Positions 34,229 through 43,370 of a stretch of DNA of 64,000 bases are shown piece by piece. Position 1 is the stretch's first letter. Every line of letters starts with the position of its first letter. The stretch is taken from NCBI GenBank assembly GCA_027623995.1, contig JAQBUF010000001.1:1-64000 (forward strand), in the 5' to 3' direction. The translations under genes and the position numbers were made by a program. Under the pieces are notes generated by a model. That model did no database searches, was not told the DNA's origin, and was given only the letters and a program-made list of their open reading frames with translations. The stretch is from Nitrospirota bacterium. GTDB taxonomy: Bacteria; Nitrospirota; Nitrospiria; Nitrospirales; UBA8639.

Positions 34229-36046
34229 ATGGTTCGCGAACGGATGGGACAGTTGTTACTCGAAGCCGGATGTATATCCGATGCGCAGTTGCAAGCTGCG
34301 CTTCACGTTCAACGCGACACTCAGGCCCGGCTCGGCACCATCCTCATTGAACAGGGTGCTATTTCTGAACAGACCCTTGTCTCCTTTCTTGGGCAACAGT
34401 ACGGGTTGCCTGTTCTGCAAGATCCTCCTACACCTCGTGATCCTACCTTAGCGCAATTCGTGTCTTATGAATGGGCGAAGCAGCATGGCATTGTCCCCAT
34501 CAAAAAAATTGGCACTCGGTTGACGGTGGCCATGGTCAATCCTGGCGATGTTCGTTTGCTTGATGATTTACGATTTCGCACTGACTGTTCGATTGTTCCC
34601 ATGGTGGCGCCTGAGTCCGAGGTGTTGAATCGGATTCACTCGTTATTTGGAACGTTGTCTGCGGAACAAGGCTTGGCAGCTTTGCCTTCTGACTCGCAGG
34701 CAAAGGGCGAATCTTACCCTCAGGAAAATGGATCTGGCGATCACCTGCTTCACGATGATGAAACATCAGAACATGATTCTTCGCTGAATTACTCAAGTAT
34801 GACCGCGTTGTTGGAGCGTGCCTCTTTCAGTTTGCTGGATAGTCAATCTCTCCAACATGGTGAGGCCAACGCCCAGGATGATTCCCCCATTGTTGATTTG
34901 GTCAATACCATCGTGACGAGTGCCGCTCGTGTTGGTGCCAGTGATATTCATTTCGAACCCTTGGAAGTTTCGGTTCGCGTTCGATTTCGGTTGGATGGGG
35001 TGTTACGGACGCAGATGACCTATCCCGTTCGTCTCCGAAACGCCGTGATTTCGCGACTGAAGATTTTGGCGAAGCTTGATATCACCGAGCGGCGGCTTCC
35101 CCAAGATGGACGGTTGAGTTTTGCGTTGGACCAACAACAGTCGTTGGATGTGCGGTTGTCGATTCTGCCAAGCTTGCACGGTGAAACAGCGGTGTTGCGA
35201 TTGTTGAATCGATCAGGGCTGACGTTGGATCTCCCAGCCTTAGGGATGGATGGTACTGACCTTGCGACTTTCCTTGTTGCGTTAGAGCAGCCCGATGGGA
35301 TGATTCTTGTCACTGGCCCCACGGGCAGTGGTAAAACTACGACCTTGTATTCCGCCTTGCAGGTACTGAACACCCCCGATGTCAATATCGTGACCGCCGA
35401 AGATCCGATAGAATATCATTTTACCGGCATCACCCAGGTTCCCATTAAGGAGGAGATTGGCCTGACCTTTGCGACGGTCCTGCGGGCGTTTCTTCGGCAA
35501 GATCCTGACATCATGATGGTGGGGGAAATCCGAGATTGGGAGACGGCGCAGATCGCAGTGAAGGCTGCGTTGACGGGGCATCGCGTGCTCTCCACGCTTC
35601 ATACGGGCGATGCGATTCGAACGGTGATGCGTCTGTTGGACATGGGGCTGGAGCCGTTTATGGTGGCGTCGTCACTACGATTGATTGTGGCTCAACGTTT
35701 GGTGCGTCGAGTGTGTGCGTCTTGCCAGAAGCCCGATCCCATTCCGTTTGACCAACTGGTGAAGATAGGGTTTTCCAAAGAAGACGCGGGCGACGTTGTT
35801 CCTGTTCGTGGGCAAGGATGTTCCGTTTGCCATGGCACCGGATATCGTGGTCGTCTTGGATTATTCGAGGTCTTGCCTGTCTCCAATGCTCTCCAGTCAC
35901 TCATTTTGCAGCGAGCGTCTTCTGAGGTTCTTCGTCAGCAGTCCCAGCAAGAGGGGGTCACCTCTTTGCGTCAAAGCGGGTTAAAGAAAATAAAAGCGGG
36001 GTTGACGACCATTGATGAGGTGGTGAGCGTCTCAAGTCTTGCGTAA
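34229..36046 (+). CDS. pilB: Type IV pilus assembly ATPase PilB (GspE family)
   Basis: A 605-residue extension motor. N-terminal MshEN/GspE-N domain (about 5-145, RMGQLLLEAGCISDAQLQAA), linker rich in Glu/Ser, then the ATPase: Walker A VTGPTGSGKTTTLY, Asp box ITAEDPIEYH-like, Walker B DIMMVGEIRDWETA, His box LSTLHTGDA, and a zinc motif (CASCQKP...CSVCHGTGYRGR). All catalytic residues are present, in contrast to the pilT-like gene that follows after 45 bases. It powers pilin polymerisation at the inner membrane. Confidence 0.93.
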   Translation: MVRERMGQLLLEAGCISDAQLQAALHVQRDTQARLGTILIEQGAISEQTLVSFLGQQYGLPVLQDPPTPRDPTLAQFVSYEWAKQHGIVPIKKIGTRLTVAMVNPGDVRLLDDLRFRTDCSIVPMVAPESEVLNRIHSLFGTLSAEQGLAALPSDSQAKGESYPQENGSGDHLLHDDETSEHDSSLNYSSMTALLERASFSLLDSQSLQHGEANAQDDSPIVDLVNTIVTSAARVGASDIHFEPLEVSVRVRFRLDGVLRTQMTYPVRLRNAVISRLKILAKLDITERRLPQDGRLSFALDQQQSLDVRLSILPSLHGETAVLRLLNRSGLTLDLPALGMDGTDLATFLVALEQPDGMILVTGPTGSGKTTTLYSALQVLNTPDVNIVTAEDPIEYHFTGITQVPIKEEIGLTFATVLRAFLRQDPDIMMVGEIRDWETAQIAVKAALTGHRVLSTLHTGDAIRTVMRLLDMGLEPFMVASSLRLIVAQRLVRRVCASCQKPDPIPFDQLVKIGFSKEDAGDVVPVRGQGCSVCHGTGYRGRLGLFEVLPVSNALQSLILQRASSEVLRQQSQQEGVTSLRQSGLKKIKAGLTTIDEVVSVSSLA

Positions 36047-36091
36047 GGCAACTTTTCTTAATAAATCCCTCAAAGGAAAACGTTTACGACA

Positions 36092-36922
36092 ATGAGCGAT
36101 CTTCGGACATACCTCTCCGCGATGGTGGAACGTGGAGGGTCGGATTTGCATCTGGTGGCGAATCGTGTTCCACGAGTTCGTATTGATGGGAGCTTATTGC
36201 CTCTTGATGGGCTGGCCTTGTCGGTTGTCGATCTTGAAGGTTTGGTGAAGGAAGCCAGCTCTGGGGTGCCGAGTTCTTTTGTGTATCGTTCGGTAGCTGG
36301 GCCGCCTCCAATAGATTTTACTTTGCACATTGAGTCGCTCGGAAGATTTCGTTGTCATCTGTATTCTCAGGGTGGATTGCCTGCGCTCGTGATTCGTTTT
36401 ATCCCACTCCATATTCCTTCCCTGAAGGCTCTTGGGTTCCCTCAGATGTTCGGTGATTTGACAAAAGTCTCTCAAGGTCTCGTGATCGTTGCGGGGCCTG
36501 CGGGAAGTGGGAAAAGCACAACCCTCGCCGCGTTTCTCGATAAACTCAATGGCGAACGTCGGGCACATATGCTAACCCTGGAGCAACCGATTGAGTTTCT
36601 CCATTCCGACAAAAAGGGCATGGTGTCGCAGCGTGAGGTGGGGGTCGATGTGCCGGATTTTTTCGCAGGGTTGCAGGCTGCAATGAGAGAAGATTCTGAT
36701 GTGGTTATGGTTGAGGCACATGCCAATCGTGAGACGATTGATGCCGCACTTTCCTTAGCTGAATCGGGGAAACTTGTTTTGCTTGCGGTGCAAACATCAT
36801 CCTGCTTGCTGGCGTTACAAGAGTTGATGCAGTGCTTTTCTCCTGACCAACAACACTTTATTCGGTATCGTTTGGCTATGACTCTGGAAGGCGTGATTGC
36901 ACAAGTCTTGCTCCCAAGGTAG
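36092..36922 (+). CDS. pilT: PilT-like retraction ATPase, N-terminal part (degenerate, ends at in-frame TAG)
   Basis: 276 residues of PilT. The N-domain (MVERGGSDLHL) and Walker A GPAGSGKSTT are normal, but the catalytic sites are not. The Asp box reads TLEQPIEF instead of IEDPIEF, Walker B reads VVMVEAHANRETI where PilT has VGEMRDLETI, and the His box reads AVQTSS instead of TLHTNS. The frame ends at TAG 36920-36922 but continues in phase (KAAGRVLALEILMPTTAVRG) into the next entry. So this is either a decayed pilT or an ATPase-dead regulatory paralogue with an additional stop. Confidence 0.8.
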   Translation: MSDLRTYLSAMVERGGSDLHLVANRVPRVRIDGSLLPLDGLALSVVDLEGLVKEASSGVPSSFVYRSVAGPPPIDFTLHIESLGRFRCHLYSQGGLPALVIRFIPLHIPSLKALGFPQMFGDLTKVSQGLVIVAGPAGSGKSTTLAAFLDKLNGERRAHMLTLEQPIEFLHSDKKGMVSQREVGVDVPDFFAGLQAAMREDSDVVMVEAHANRETIDAALSLAESGKLVLLAVQTSSCLLALQELMQCFSPDQQHFIRYRLAMTLEGVIAQVLLPR

Positions 36923-36958
36923 AAGGCTGCTGGTCGTGTCCTGGCTCTTGAAATCCTC

Positions 36959-37186
36959 ATGCCGACAACGGCGGTGCGAGGGTTAATTCGGGAAGATAAA
37001 ATTCGGCAAATTTATTCGATCATGCAAACCGGCCAAGCCAAGCATGGCATGCAGACGATGAATCAAGCGCTGGTGGATCTTTACCGACGACGGCTGATTT
37101 CCGCTTCAGCCGCACTTGGATATTCAAGTATGCCGGATGAATTACGGCAGATGATTCAACGGACTGATGCGAGATTGCGAGAATAG
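36959..37186 (+). CDS. pilT: PilT-like ATPase, C-terminal part
   Basis: 75 residues with the PilT C-terminal AIRNLIRE-type motif (TTAVRGLIREDKIRQIYSIM) and QTGQAKHGMQTMNQALVDLY, in the same frame as the piece ending at 36922. ATG 36959 has no obvious ribosome site. The AIRNLIRE motif is needed for retraction in PilT. Without suppression of the TAG it would be separate from the ATPase core. Confidence 0.75.
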   Translation: MPTTAVRGLIREDKIRQIYSIMQTGQAKHGMQTMNQALVDLYRRRLISASAALGYSSMPDELRQMIQRTDARLRE

Positions 37187-37193
37187 AAAAAAC

Positions 37194-37289
37194 CGTATCT
37201 CGTCCTTCGTATCTCGTATCTTGTGACGAAAACTCAGCATTTCGTTTATCTTTTTTTTGCGAGATACGCTTGACGAGATGCGAGATACG
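37194..37289. repeat. Palindromic CGTATCTCG/CGAGATACG element (copy E)
   Basis: CGTATCTCG at 37194-37202 and further CGTATCTCGT units face GCGAGATACG units at 37260-37289, giving an imperfect hairpin with a T-rich loop (CTTTTTTTTGC). It occupies the gap between the pilT and pilC genes. Confidence 0.7.
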
Positions 37290-37332
37290 ATTTTTTCGAA
37301 ATACGAGCCAACATCAAGTTAGGAGCGTTGCT

Positions 37333-38544
37333 ATGCCGGTCTTCGTGTATCATGGGCAGTCCCGTCGGGGGCGGCGGCATCGTGGAGAAATTACAGCAAT
37401 TGATTCTCGGGATGCTGCGCGTCTCTTGCGAAAGCAAGAAATTCTGGCGACGTCTATTCGTGAGAAGCCGGATCCGATTTCCCTCAATATTTTTTCTTCT
37501 TGGCGGCGGAGCGTGCACATTCGTGAGTTGGTGGTGTTCACCTTGCAATTTGCCACCTTGGTCAAGGCGGGCGTTCCATTGCTTCAAGGGCTAACGACGT
37601 TAGCTCAGCATAGTTCGGATCTGACCTTGCGTGACATTCTTCACGATGTGGTTCAACGCGTGAAAGCAGGCAATCCGCTGGGGGCGTCGCTACGAGCCCA
37701 CCCTCACGTCTTTTCATCTTGGTACGTCGGAATGGTTGAGGCGGGTGAGACGAGTGGGATGCTCGATATCACTCTTCAGCGTCTTGCCGATTCTTTGGAA
37801 AAGCGCTTGAAGCTTATGTCGCAAGTTCGAGCCGCGCTGGTGTATCCCTTGGTCGTGTTGGCGATAGCGATTTCTGTGCTTGCCGTTCTTGTGATGTGGG
37901 TGATTCCCATGTTTGGGCCACTCTTCACTGACTTCGGCGATGCCTTGCCGTGGCCAACGGCGGTAGTTCTTCAGGCGAGTGCGTTCATGAATTCCCATTT
38001 TCTCATTTTGCTTGGCCTGGGGTTGGGCGGTGGATATGTATTGAAGCAAATCCTCAGCACAGACACAGGCCAAGCCTATCGGGAACAACTGTTGTTGAAG
38101 GTCCCGTTGATGGGGACAGTGTTGATTAAAACCGCAGTGGTCCATTTTTCTCGCACGTTAAGCGGATTGTTGAGAAGTGGTGTGCCCATCATGGAGGGTT
38201 TGACTCTTGCGGGTCGTACGTCTGGATTACGTCGGTTAGAACATGCGCTCCGTGATGCCCAACGAAGCGTTGGTGAAGGCCATTCTCTGGCTGATCCCTT
38301 GCAGGCCAGTGGCGTGCTTCCGCCCTTTGTCACGGAAATGGTGCGGGTTGGCGAATCCACCGGTTCATTGGATACCACACTAGAAAAAGTCGCTGATTTG
38401 TATGAGCAAGAAGTGAATCGGGATATTCTGTCATTGACGGCTTTGATTGAACCTCTCATTATCGTGGTCTTGGGAATCGGCATTGGTTTTATTGTCGTGG
38501 CCATGTATCTTCCGATTTTTAATATGGCGTCGGTCGTCGGATAG
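37333..38544 (+). CDS. pilC: Type IV pilus inner-membrane platform protein PilC (GspF family)
   Basis: 403 residues with two T2SF domains (about 60-190 and 265-390), each with the pattern F..QLATLV.AGVPLLQGL / FSRTLSGLLRSGVPIMEGL, and three transmembrane helices (about 165-190, 215-235, 370-395). It is the membrane platform on which PilB and PilT act. ATG 37333 is preceded by AGGAGCG; the longer frame from 37270 reads into repeat E. It completes the pilB-pilT-pilC order. Confidence 0.93.
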   Translation: MPVFVYHGQSRRGRRHRGEITAIDSRDAARLLRKQEILATSIREKPDPISLNIFSSWRRSVHIRELVVFTLQFATLVKAGVPLLQGLTTLAQHSSDLTLRDILHDVVQRVKAGNPLGASLRAHPHVFSSWYVGMVEAGETSGMLDITLQRLADSLEKRLKLMSQVRAALVYPLVVLAIAISVLAVLVMWVIPMFGPLFTDFGDALPWPTAVVLQASAFMNSHFLILLGLGLGGGYVLKQILSTDTGQAYREQLLLKVPLMGTVLIKTAVVHFSRTLSGLLRSGVPIMEGLTLAGRTSGLRRLEHALRDAQRSVGEGHSLADPLQASGVLPPFVTEMVRVGESTGSLDTTLEKVADLYEQEVNRDILSLTALIEPLIIVVLGIGIGFIVVAMYLPIFNMASVVG

Positions 38545-38574
38545 TCTTAATCTAGGCATGTTGAAAGTCTTCAT

Positions 38575-39477
38575 GTGACCCTTATCCAACAACAGATTTG
38601 TCTCTATCCCCCAGCCAAAGTGAACCTTATTCTTCGCGTTGGGAATCGTTTGCCTAATGGGTATCACAACCTGTGGTCGCTCATGCAGATGGTGGATTTG
38701 ACGGACGAATTGACAATCCGCGTCGATTCGTCGTTCTCAGGGATTCGGTTTGAATGTGAAGGGCTGTCTATGACGGATCCCACTGACAACCTTGTGTATC
38801 GAGCTGCTGATCTTGCGTTGCAAAAAGCCGGGGCTGCTGTCGGGGTGGAAATTTTTTTGCGAAAACAAATTCCTGTCGCTGCTGGTTTGGGAGGCGGAAG
38901 TAGCGATGCTGCCGCCACGATTATGGGTTTAAATCGCGTATTGAAATGTGGCTGGTCTTTGGCCGACATGATTCCCCTCGGTCAGCGACTTGGTAGTGAT
39001 GTACCTTTCTTTTTCTCCTCGCCGACTGCGGTGATTCAAGGACTGGGGGAACAGATATCTCCGATCACGTTATCTGGAGATCGTTGGATTGTTTTGATCA
39101 ATCCAGGCTTTCCTATTCACACCAAATTGGCCTACCAACGGCTGGACGATGCAAGAGGGGCCGACGTTCAATCAGATTCGTGGCACTATGATTTTACTGG
39201 GCCCAATTCCGTGTCCTGGGATGATGTGATGCCCTATATTCAAAATGATTTTGAAAATGTTTTATTGGAAGATTATCCAGAGCTGGCTCACCTGAAATCG
39301 GTTCTTCTTCAGGCTGGGGCCGAAGCCGCGTTGGTGTCTGGGAGTGGGGCCACCATGTTTGGAATATTTTCCAATGAATCAAAGGCTCGGCTAGCAGAAT
39401 CGACTTTGGGTGCTTCATCTCAGTGGCGTGTGTTTGTAGTGCCTGTCAAAAAATGTGGGCTCTTTGATGAGTCTTAA
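38575..39477 (+). CDS. ispE: 4-diphosphocytidyl-2-C-methyl-D-erythritol kinase IspE
   Basis: A 300-residue GHMP kinase of the MEP isoprenoid pathway. Motif 1 PPAKVNLILRV, the ATP-binding motif PVAAGLGGGSSDAAATI and motif 3 VSGSGATMFGIF are all present. It starts at GTG 38575, 31 bases after pilC, and is followed after a 155-base gap by prs. The usual bacterial order ispE-prs-rplY-pth is kept. Confidence 0.95.
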   Translation: MTLIQQQICLYPPAKVNLILRVGNRLPNGYHNLWSLMQMVDLTDELTIRVDSSFSGIRFECEGLSMTDPTDNLVYRAADLALQKAGAAVGVEIFLRKQIPVAAGLGGGSSDAAATIMGLNRVLKCGWSLADMIPLGQRLGSDVPFFFSSPTAVIQGLGEQISPITLSGDRWIVLINPGFPIHTKLAYQRLDDARGADVQSDSWHYDFTGPNSVSWDDVMPYIQNDFENVLLEDYPELAHLKSVLLQAGAEAALVSGSGATMFGIFSNESKARLAESTLGASSQWRVFVVPVKKCGLFDES

Positions 39478-39632
39478 GGCCGCAGGCGAAGTGTTACAGC
39501 AACTTGCCAACGCCACCCAAGTTCTATTTGGTTGACAAAGTTCGAAGGATTCCCTAAATACTCCGAGAAATTCTCCCGAGAAGCTATCTTTACTTTTGCC
39601 CCCACAATTTCATGGTTTTCTAGGTTATTCTT

Positions 39633-40574
39633 ATGGTGCCTGCATTAAAAATATTTTCTGGTAATGCCAATTTGGCACTTGCCGAAGAAATTTGTCTCAA
39701 TCAAAACATTCCTTTGGCAAAAGCCACGGTTTCTACTTTTAGTGATGGGGAGACACGGGTCAAGATTGAGGAGAATGTTCGAGGCTGCGATGTTTTTGTG
39801 ATCCAATCCTGTTGCGATCCAGTCAACACCTCAGTCATGGAATTATTGATTATGCTCGATGCGCTGAAACGGTCATCCGCTTTTCGGATAACTGCGGTGA
39901 TTCCATATTTTGGCTATGCTCGTCAGGATCGGAAAGACCAGCCTCGTGTGCCTATTAGCGCAAAACTGATGGCAGACTTGATTACGGTGGCAGGAGCCCA
40001 TCGGGTATTGACCATGGATCTGCATGCAGGCCCTATTCAAGGGTTTTTCAATATACCGGTTGATCATTTATATGCGAGACCGGTGTTGTTAGATTATGTC
40101 AAAAAAGGTGAGTTTGGAGATTTGGTTGTGGTGTCGCCCGATGCTGGTGGGGTGGAGCGAGCGCGAGGATTTGCCAAACGGTTAGAAGCCAATTTGGCCA
40201 TCATTGATAAACGACGTGAAGGGCCCAATCAAGCAAAGGTGATGAATATTATTGGGGATGTGAAAGATCGCCACGTCTTGCTTCTGGATGACATGATTGA
40301 CACGGCGGGGACCATTGTTGAAACTGCCAAGACTTGCGCTGACAATGGAGCCTCGAGTGTCCGAGCGGTGTGTACACATCCTGTTCTTTCCGGGCCGGCT
40401 ATCGAACGAATTGAGAATTCCTGTCTCACTCAGGTGGTGGCCACGAATTCCATCCCCATTAAGGGAAAAGACCGGCAATGTCCAAAAATTCATGTCATCT
40501 CGGTCGCGCCACTTTTGGCGGAGGCCATTCAACGCATCCATCAAGAACAGTCCGTAACTTCCTTATTCGAATAA
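39633..40574 (+). CDS. prs: Ribose-phosphate pyrophosphokinase
   Basis: PRPP synthase, 313 residues. N-terminal [13 protein letters not shown], flexible loop [17 protein letters not shown]-binding [13 protein letters not shown], the [11 protein letters not shown] segment and the PRPP loop [10 protein letters not shown] are all normal. It makes PRPP for nucleotides, His and Trp. Starts at ATG 39633. Confidence 0.96.
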   Translation: MVPALKIFSGNANLALAEEICLNQNIPLAKATVSTFSDGETRVKIEENVRGCDVFVIQSCCDPVNTSVMELLIMLDALKRSSAFRITAVIPYFGYARQDRKDQPRVPISAKLMADLITVAGAHRVLTMDLHAGPIQGFFNIPVDHLYARPVLLDYVKKGEFGDLVVVSPDAGGVERARGFAKRLEANLAIIDKRREGPNQAKVMNIIGDVKDRHVLLLDDMIDTAGTIVETAKTCADNGASSVRAVCTHPVLSGPAIERIENSCLTQVVATNSIPIKGKDRQCPKIHVISVAPLLAEAIQRIHQEQSVTSLFE

Positions 40575-40714
40575 TTTCCCTTTTTATTCCGCGTATACTT
40601 CTGTAGAATAGAAGGTTCGTGTCTCGACCTAGTGCAGGTCGGTACTTCCTAATGATTATCGAAGCATCACCCCTTTGAGGGTGAAGAGTTTATATTTACG
40701 CGTGAGGGAATCGT

Positions 40715-41410
40715 ATGAAGTTTGTGACTGAAGCTGTAGCACGAAAAGAGTCGGGAAAGGGTGTCGCCCGCCAGATCCGCATGAATGGAAGAATTCCAGG
40801 GGTCATGTATGGTCGTGGGGAGTCGCATATGCTGGAAATGGATCCGGCAGCGATTCGTAAAATACTCATGGCTCAAGCGGGCAGTACCGGGTTAATTTCA
40901 CTTCGCATCTTGGACGGAGAGCAGGAATCTCAGAAGACGGCTGTGATCCAGGATTACCAGCTTGATCCTATTACGTCTTCTTTACTGCATGTGGATTTGC
41001 TTGAAGTCGATATGAATAAACCCATCCGCGTAAAAGTCCAAGTCCATATTACGGGCAGTATCCCGGTTGGAGTGAAAGTTGATAAAGGTGTCATGCATCA
41101 TCTTATGCGAGAATTGCATATTGAATGTTTGCCTGGTGCGATGCCGGATCAAATTGATATTGATGCCTCAGAATTAGGCCTGGGACAGGGCGTTCATGTG
41201 CGAGATGTGCAACCAGGCGAGGGCATAAAAATCCTAGACGACCCTCATGGAATGGTGGTGAACGTGACGGCGCAAATTTCCGATGCGAAATTGGCCGCGA
41301 TGTTGACGGGCGAAGGCGGAGGCGTTGCTCCTGTTTCAGCAGAGGTTGCTAGTGGAGATAAAGCTAAGGCTGACGCGGCTTCAGGGAAATCCACTGAAGC
41401 GAAAAAATAG
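40715..41410 (+). CDS. rplY: 50S ribosomal protein L25/general stress protein Ctc
   Basis: 231 residues of the long (Ctc/TL5) form. The N-terminal L25 domain with ARKESGKGVARQIRMNGRIPGVMYG binds 5S rRNA; the C-terminal beta domain follows; an Ala/Lys-rich tail ends the protein. ATG 40715 follows GAGGGA. pth begins 3 bases after the stop. Confidence 0.95.
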   Translation: MKFVTEAVARKESGKGVARQIRMNGRIPGVMYGRGESHMLEMDPAAIRKILMAQAGSTGLISLRILDGEQESQKTAVIQDYQLDPITSSLLHVDLLEVDMNKPIRVKVQVHITGSIPVGVKVDKGVMHHLMRELHIECLPGAMPDQIDIDASELGLGQGVHVRDVQPGEGIKILDDPHGMVVNVTAQISDAKLAAMLTGEGGGVAPVSAEVASGDKAKADAASGKSTEAKK

Positions 41411-41413
41411 CTT

Positions 41414-41983
41414 TTGTACGTCCTTGTTGGTCTGGGAAACCCTGGTTCCAAATATTCTGTCACCAGGCACAATATCGGCTGGAATGCTGTGGCCCGTGCT
41501 GCCTCCAAATGGGCAATCAATTTGGTGACTTCCTCCCTAGGTCATGTAGGGCAGGGTCAGGTAGGCAATGCCCATGTAGCTTTGGTGTTGCCGTTGTCCT
41601 GGATGAACCTTAGTGGCGAGGTGGTGAAGCCGCTATTAAGTGAATTTGGTGTTTCACCGGAGCATCTCATTGTCGTCCATGACGACTTAGATTTGCCGAT
41701 TGGCCGGATGCGGGTAAAATTTGGCGGTGGGACTGGTGGCCACAATGGATTACTCTCGATCATTCAGGCTTTGGAGGCCGATGGGTTTTATCGGCTGAAG
41801 CTAGGGGTGGGGCGTCCAATGCCTAATCAGGAAACGGCCGATTACGTGCTGGCTTCATTCGACGATTCGGAGTTATCACCAATAAATGCCATGCTTGACC
41901 GATCGGTTGAAGCATTGCGGTGCTTGGTGGTTGATGGTCCAGCCGAAGCCATGAATCAATTTAATCAACGCGTCAAAGAGTAG
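41414..41983 (+). CDS. pth: Peptidyl-tRNA hydrolase
   Basis: 189 residues. Catalytic His in VTRHNIGWNA, Asp in VVHDDLDLPIGRMR, and GGGTGGHNGLLSI are as in Pth, which frees tRNA from prematurely released peptides. The start is TTG 41414 (YVLVGLGNPGSKYS follows at once). It is tightly coupled to rplY. Confidence 0.95.
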   Translation: MYVLVGLGNPGSKYSVTRHNIGWNAVARAASKWAINLVTSSLGHVGQGQVGNAHVALVLPLSWMNLSGEVVKPLLSEFGVSPEHLIVVHDDLDLPIGRMRVKFGGGTGGHNGLLSIIQALEADGFYRLKLGVGRPMPNQETADYVLASFDDSELSPINAMLDRSVEALRCLVVDGPAEAMNQFNQRVKE

Positions 41984-42005
41984 GATTGTTTTTTTGTTTA
42001 TGCGG

Positions 42006-42097
42006 CATAGTTTGGTGTTTCGACCAGGCAAAACATAAGGTTCGGAAATTATTTATTATGTACCGAACTTATGTGTCCAATCAGGTATCAAACTATG
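42006..42097. other. Nested inverted repeats between pth and rpsF
   Basis: CATAGTTTG (42006-42014) pairs with CAAACTATG (42089-42097). Inside, CATAAGGTTCGG (42034-42045) pairs with CCGAACTTATG (42063-42073) with one bulge. The pair could form a cruciform or RNA structure, possibly the 3' end of the pth mRNA, or an operator upstream of the rpsF promoter. No T-run follows. Confidence 0.5.
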
Positions 42098-42099
42098 GT

Positions 42100-42128
42100 T
42101 TGACAGTACTTTCTGAGCTATGATAGTT
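42100..42128 (+). promoter_or_regulatory. Candidate sigma-70 promoter for rpsF operon
   Basis: TTGACA at 42100-42105, then after 16-17 bases GATAGT/ATAGTT. A transcript would start near 42135, giving a leader of about 70 bases before rpsF. Confidence 0.4.
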
Positions 42129-42202
42129 TGTTTTCCCTTGTGGGGAAACCGTATACGGTAATGGTCGGGCTTTGAGTCTTTGTAGGAAAATGAGGGTGAT
42201 AC

Positions 42203-42580
42203 ATGGCGTTTTATGAGTCGATTTTTATTTTGCGGTCGTCGTTGCCAGAGGAAGAGGCGGCGGGGGTACAAGAAAAAATGAAAGGGGCCCTGGAGAAACT
42301 TGGGGGTTCTGTCATTAAGGCAGAGAATTGGGGAAAGAAGAAGTTGGCTTATGAGATTAAGCATGATCGGCGTGGGTTTTTTACCCTCCTCCAATTTGAA
42401 GCTAGTGGAAATGTTGTCAGTGAATTAGAAAGACTCTATCGCTTAGAAGACTCTGTTTTGAAATTTCTTACCGTCAAGGTCGATGAAGATGATCTAAAGG
42501 AACCGGAACCAGAACCAGAACCAGAACTAAAAAAAGAGCAAGAGGCCGAATTGGTGGAGTCCGATAGTGGTCGCGTTTAA
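42203..42580 (+). CDS. rpsF: 30S ribosomal protein S6
   Basis: 125 residues with the S6 fold (YESIFILRSSLPEEEA, NWGKKKLAYEIKHDRRGFF) and an unusual acidic tail of Glu-Pro repeats. First gene of rpsF-ssb-rpsR; ssb begins inside its last codons. Confidence 0.96.
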   Translation: MAFYESIFILRSSLPEEEAAGVQEKMKGALEKLGGSVIKAENWGKKKLAYEIKHDRRGFFTLLQFEASGNVVSELERLYRLEDSVLKFLTVKVDEDDLKEPEPEPEPELKKEQEAELVESDSGRV

Positions 42581-42974
42581 TAAAGTTATTCTGATTGGCA
42601 ATTTGACCAGAAATCCTGAACTTCGATACACCCCCAGTGGAACACCAGTTGCTAATTTTGGTTTAGCCGTTAATCGAAAATTTAAACAAGCTGACGAAGC
42701 AAAAGAGGAAGTCTGCTACATCGATATCGTGGTATTTGGCAAGCAGGCCGAGCATTGCGGGCAGTATCTTAATAAGGGAGATGGGGCCATAATCGATGGT
42801 CGGCTCCAGCAGCGTCGATGGGAAACTGATGATGGCCAACGTCGAAGTAAGCATGAAGTCATCGCCCAGTCTGTAACGTTTCTTCCCAAAAAGCAGGGCT
42901 CAAGCCAAGACATGGGTGGAGCTGAAGACGAGAATCAAGCTGATCATTCCTACGAAAGTGGCGAATACGCATAA
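42567..42974 (+). CDS. ssb: Single-stranded DNA-binding protein
   Basis: 135 residues, OB fold: NKVILIGNLTRNPELRYTPSG, then VVFGKQAEHCGQYLNKGDGA and RRWETDDGQRR. The C-terminal acidic tip is degenerate (SYESGEYA instead of DDDIPF), so interactions that use the tip may be altered. Starts at GTG 42567, overlapping rpsF by 14 bases. Confidence 0.92.
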   Translation: MVAFNKVILIGNLTRNPELRYTPSGTPVANFGLAVNRKFKQADEAKEEVCYIDIVVFGKQAEHCGQYLNKGDGAIIDGRLQQRRWETDDGQRRSKHEVIAQSVTFLPKKQGSSQDMGGAEDENQADHSYESGEYA

Positions 42975-42998
42975 TTTCCTAGTAAGGATGTATTTTTT

Positions 42999-43247
42999 AT
43001 GATGGATGGAGAACGAAACGTGGAGCGAGGCAGGTTGTTTCAACGGCGCCGGGTGTGTCGGTTTTGTACCGAACAAGTCCCTCTTGATTTCAAAGATGCG
43101 CCATTACTGAGAAATTTTTTGACAGAGCGTGGTCGAATTATTCCACGACGAACTTCAGGAAATTGCATGCGGCATCAACGTAAGCTCACTGTGGCGATTA
43201 AGCGCGCTAGAAGCATTGCCCTATTGGCCTTTGCTGAAGAACGGTAG
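42999..43247 (+). CDS. rpsR: 30S ribosomal protein S18
   Basis: 82 residues with the S18 core ([22 protein letters not shown], read in parts, and [13 protein letters not shown]). The N-terminus has a zinc-type CRFC pair; the second pair is reduced to CMRH. rplI, often next, is not here. Confidence 0.95.
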   Translation: MMDGERNVERGRLFQRRRVCRFCTEQVPLDFKDAPLLRNFLTERGRIIPRRTSGNCMRHQRKLTVAIKRARSIALLAFAEER

Positions 43248-43370
43248 ACGCTTTAGTAAAATGCGGGGGCATCAATTTCATGATCTGGAGTTATTGAGTC
43301 GTTCTTGAGCTTCATGCATCGCAAGGTAAGTGGAAAATTGTTGAAATTGAATAGCGGGTGGAGCGATATT

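Noticed and set aside
5659-37186. Reassigned stop codons (TAG or TGA read as sense) to explain the interrupted genes
   Set aside because: smpB, pilC, rplY and pth end in TAG and ftsH, pgsA-neighbour genes and metF end in TGA at the expected places, so both codons work as normal stops.
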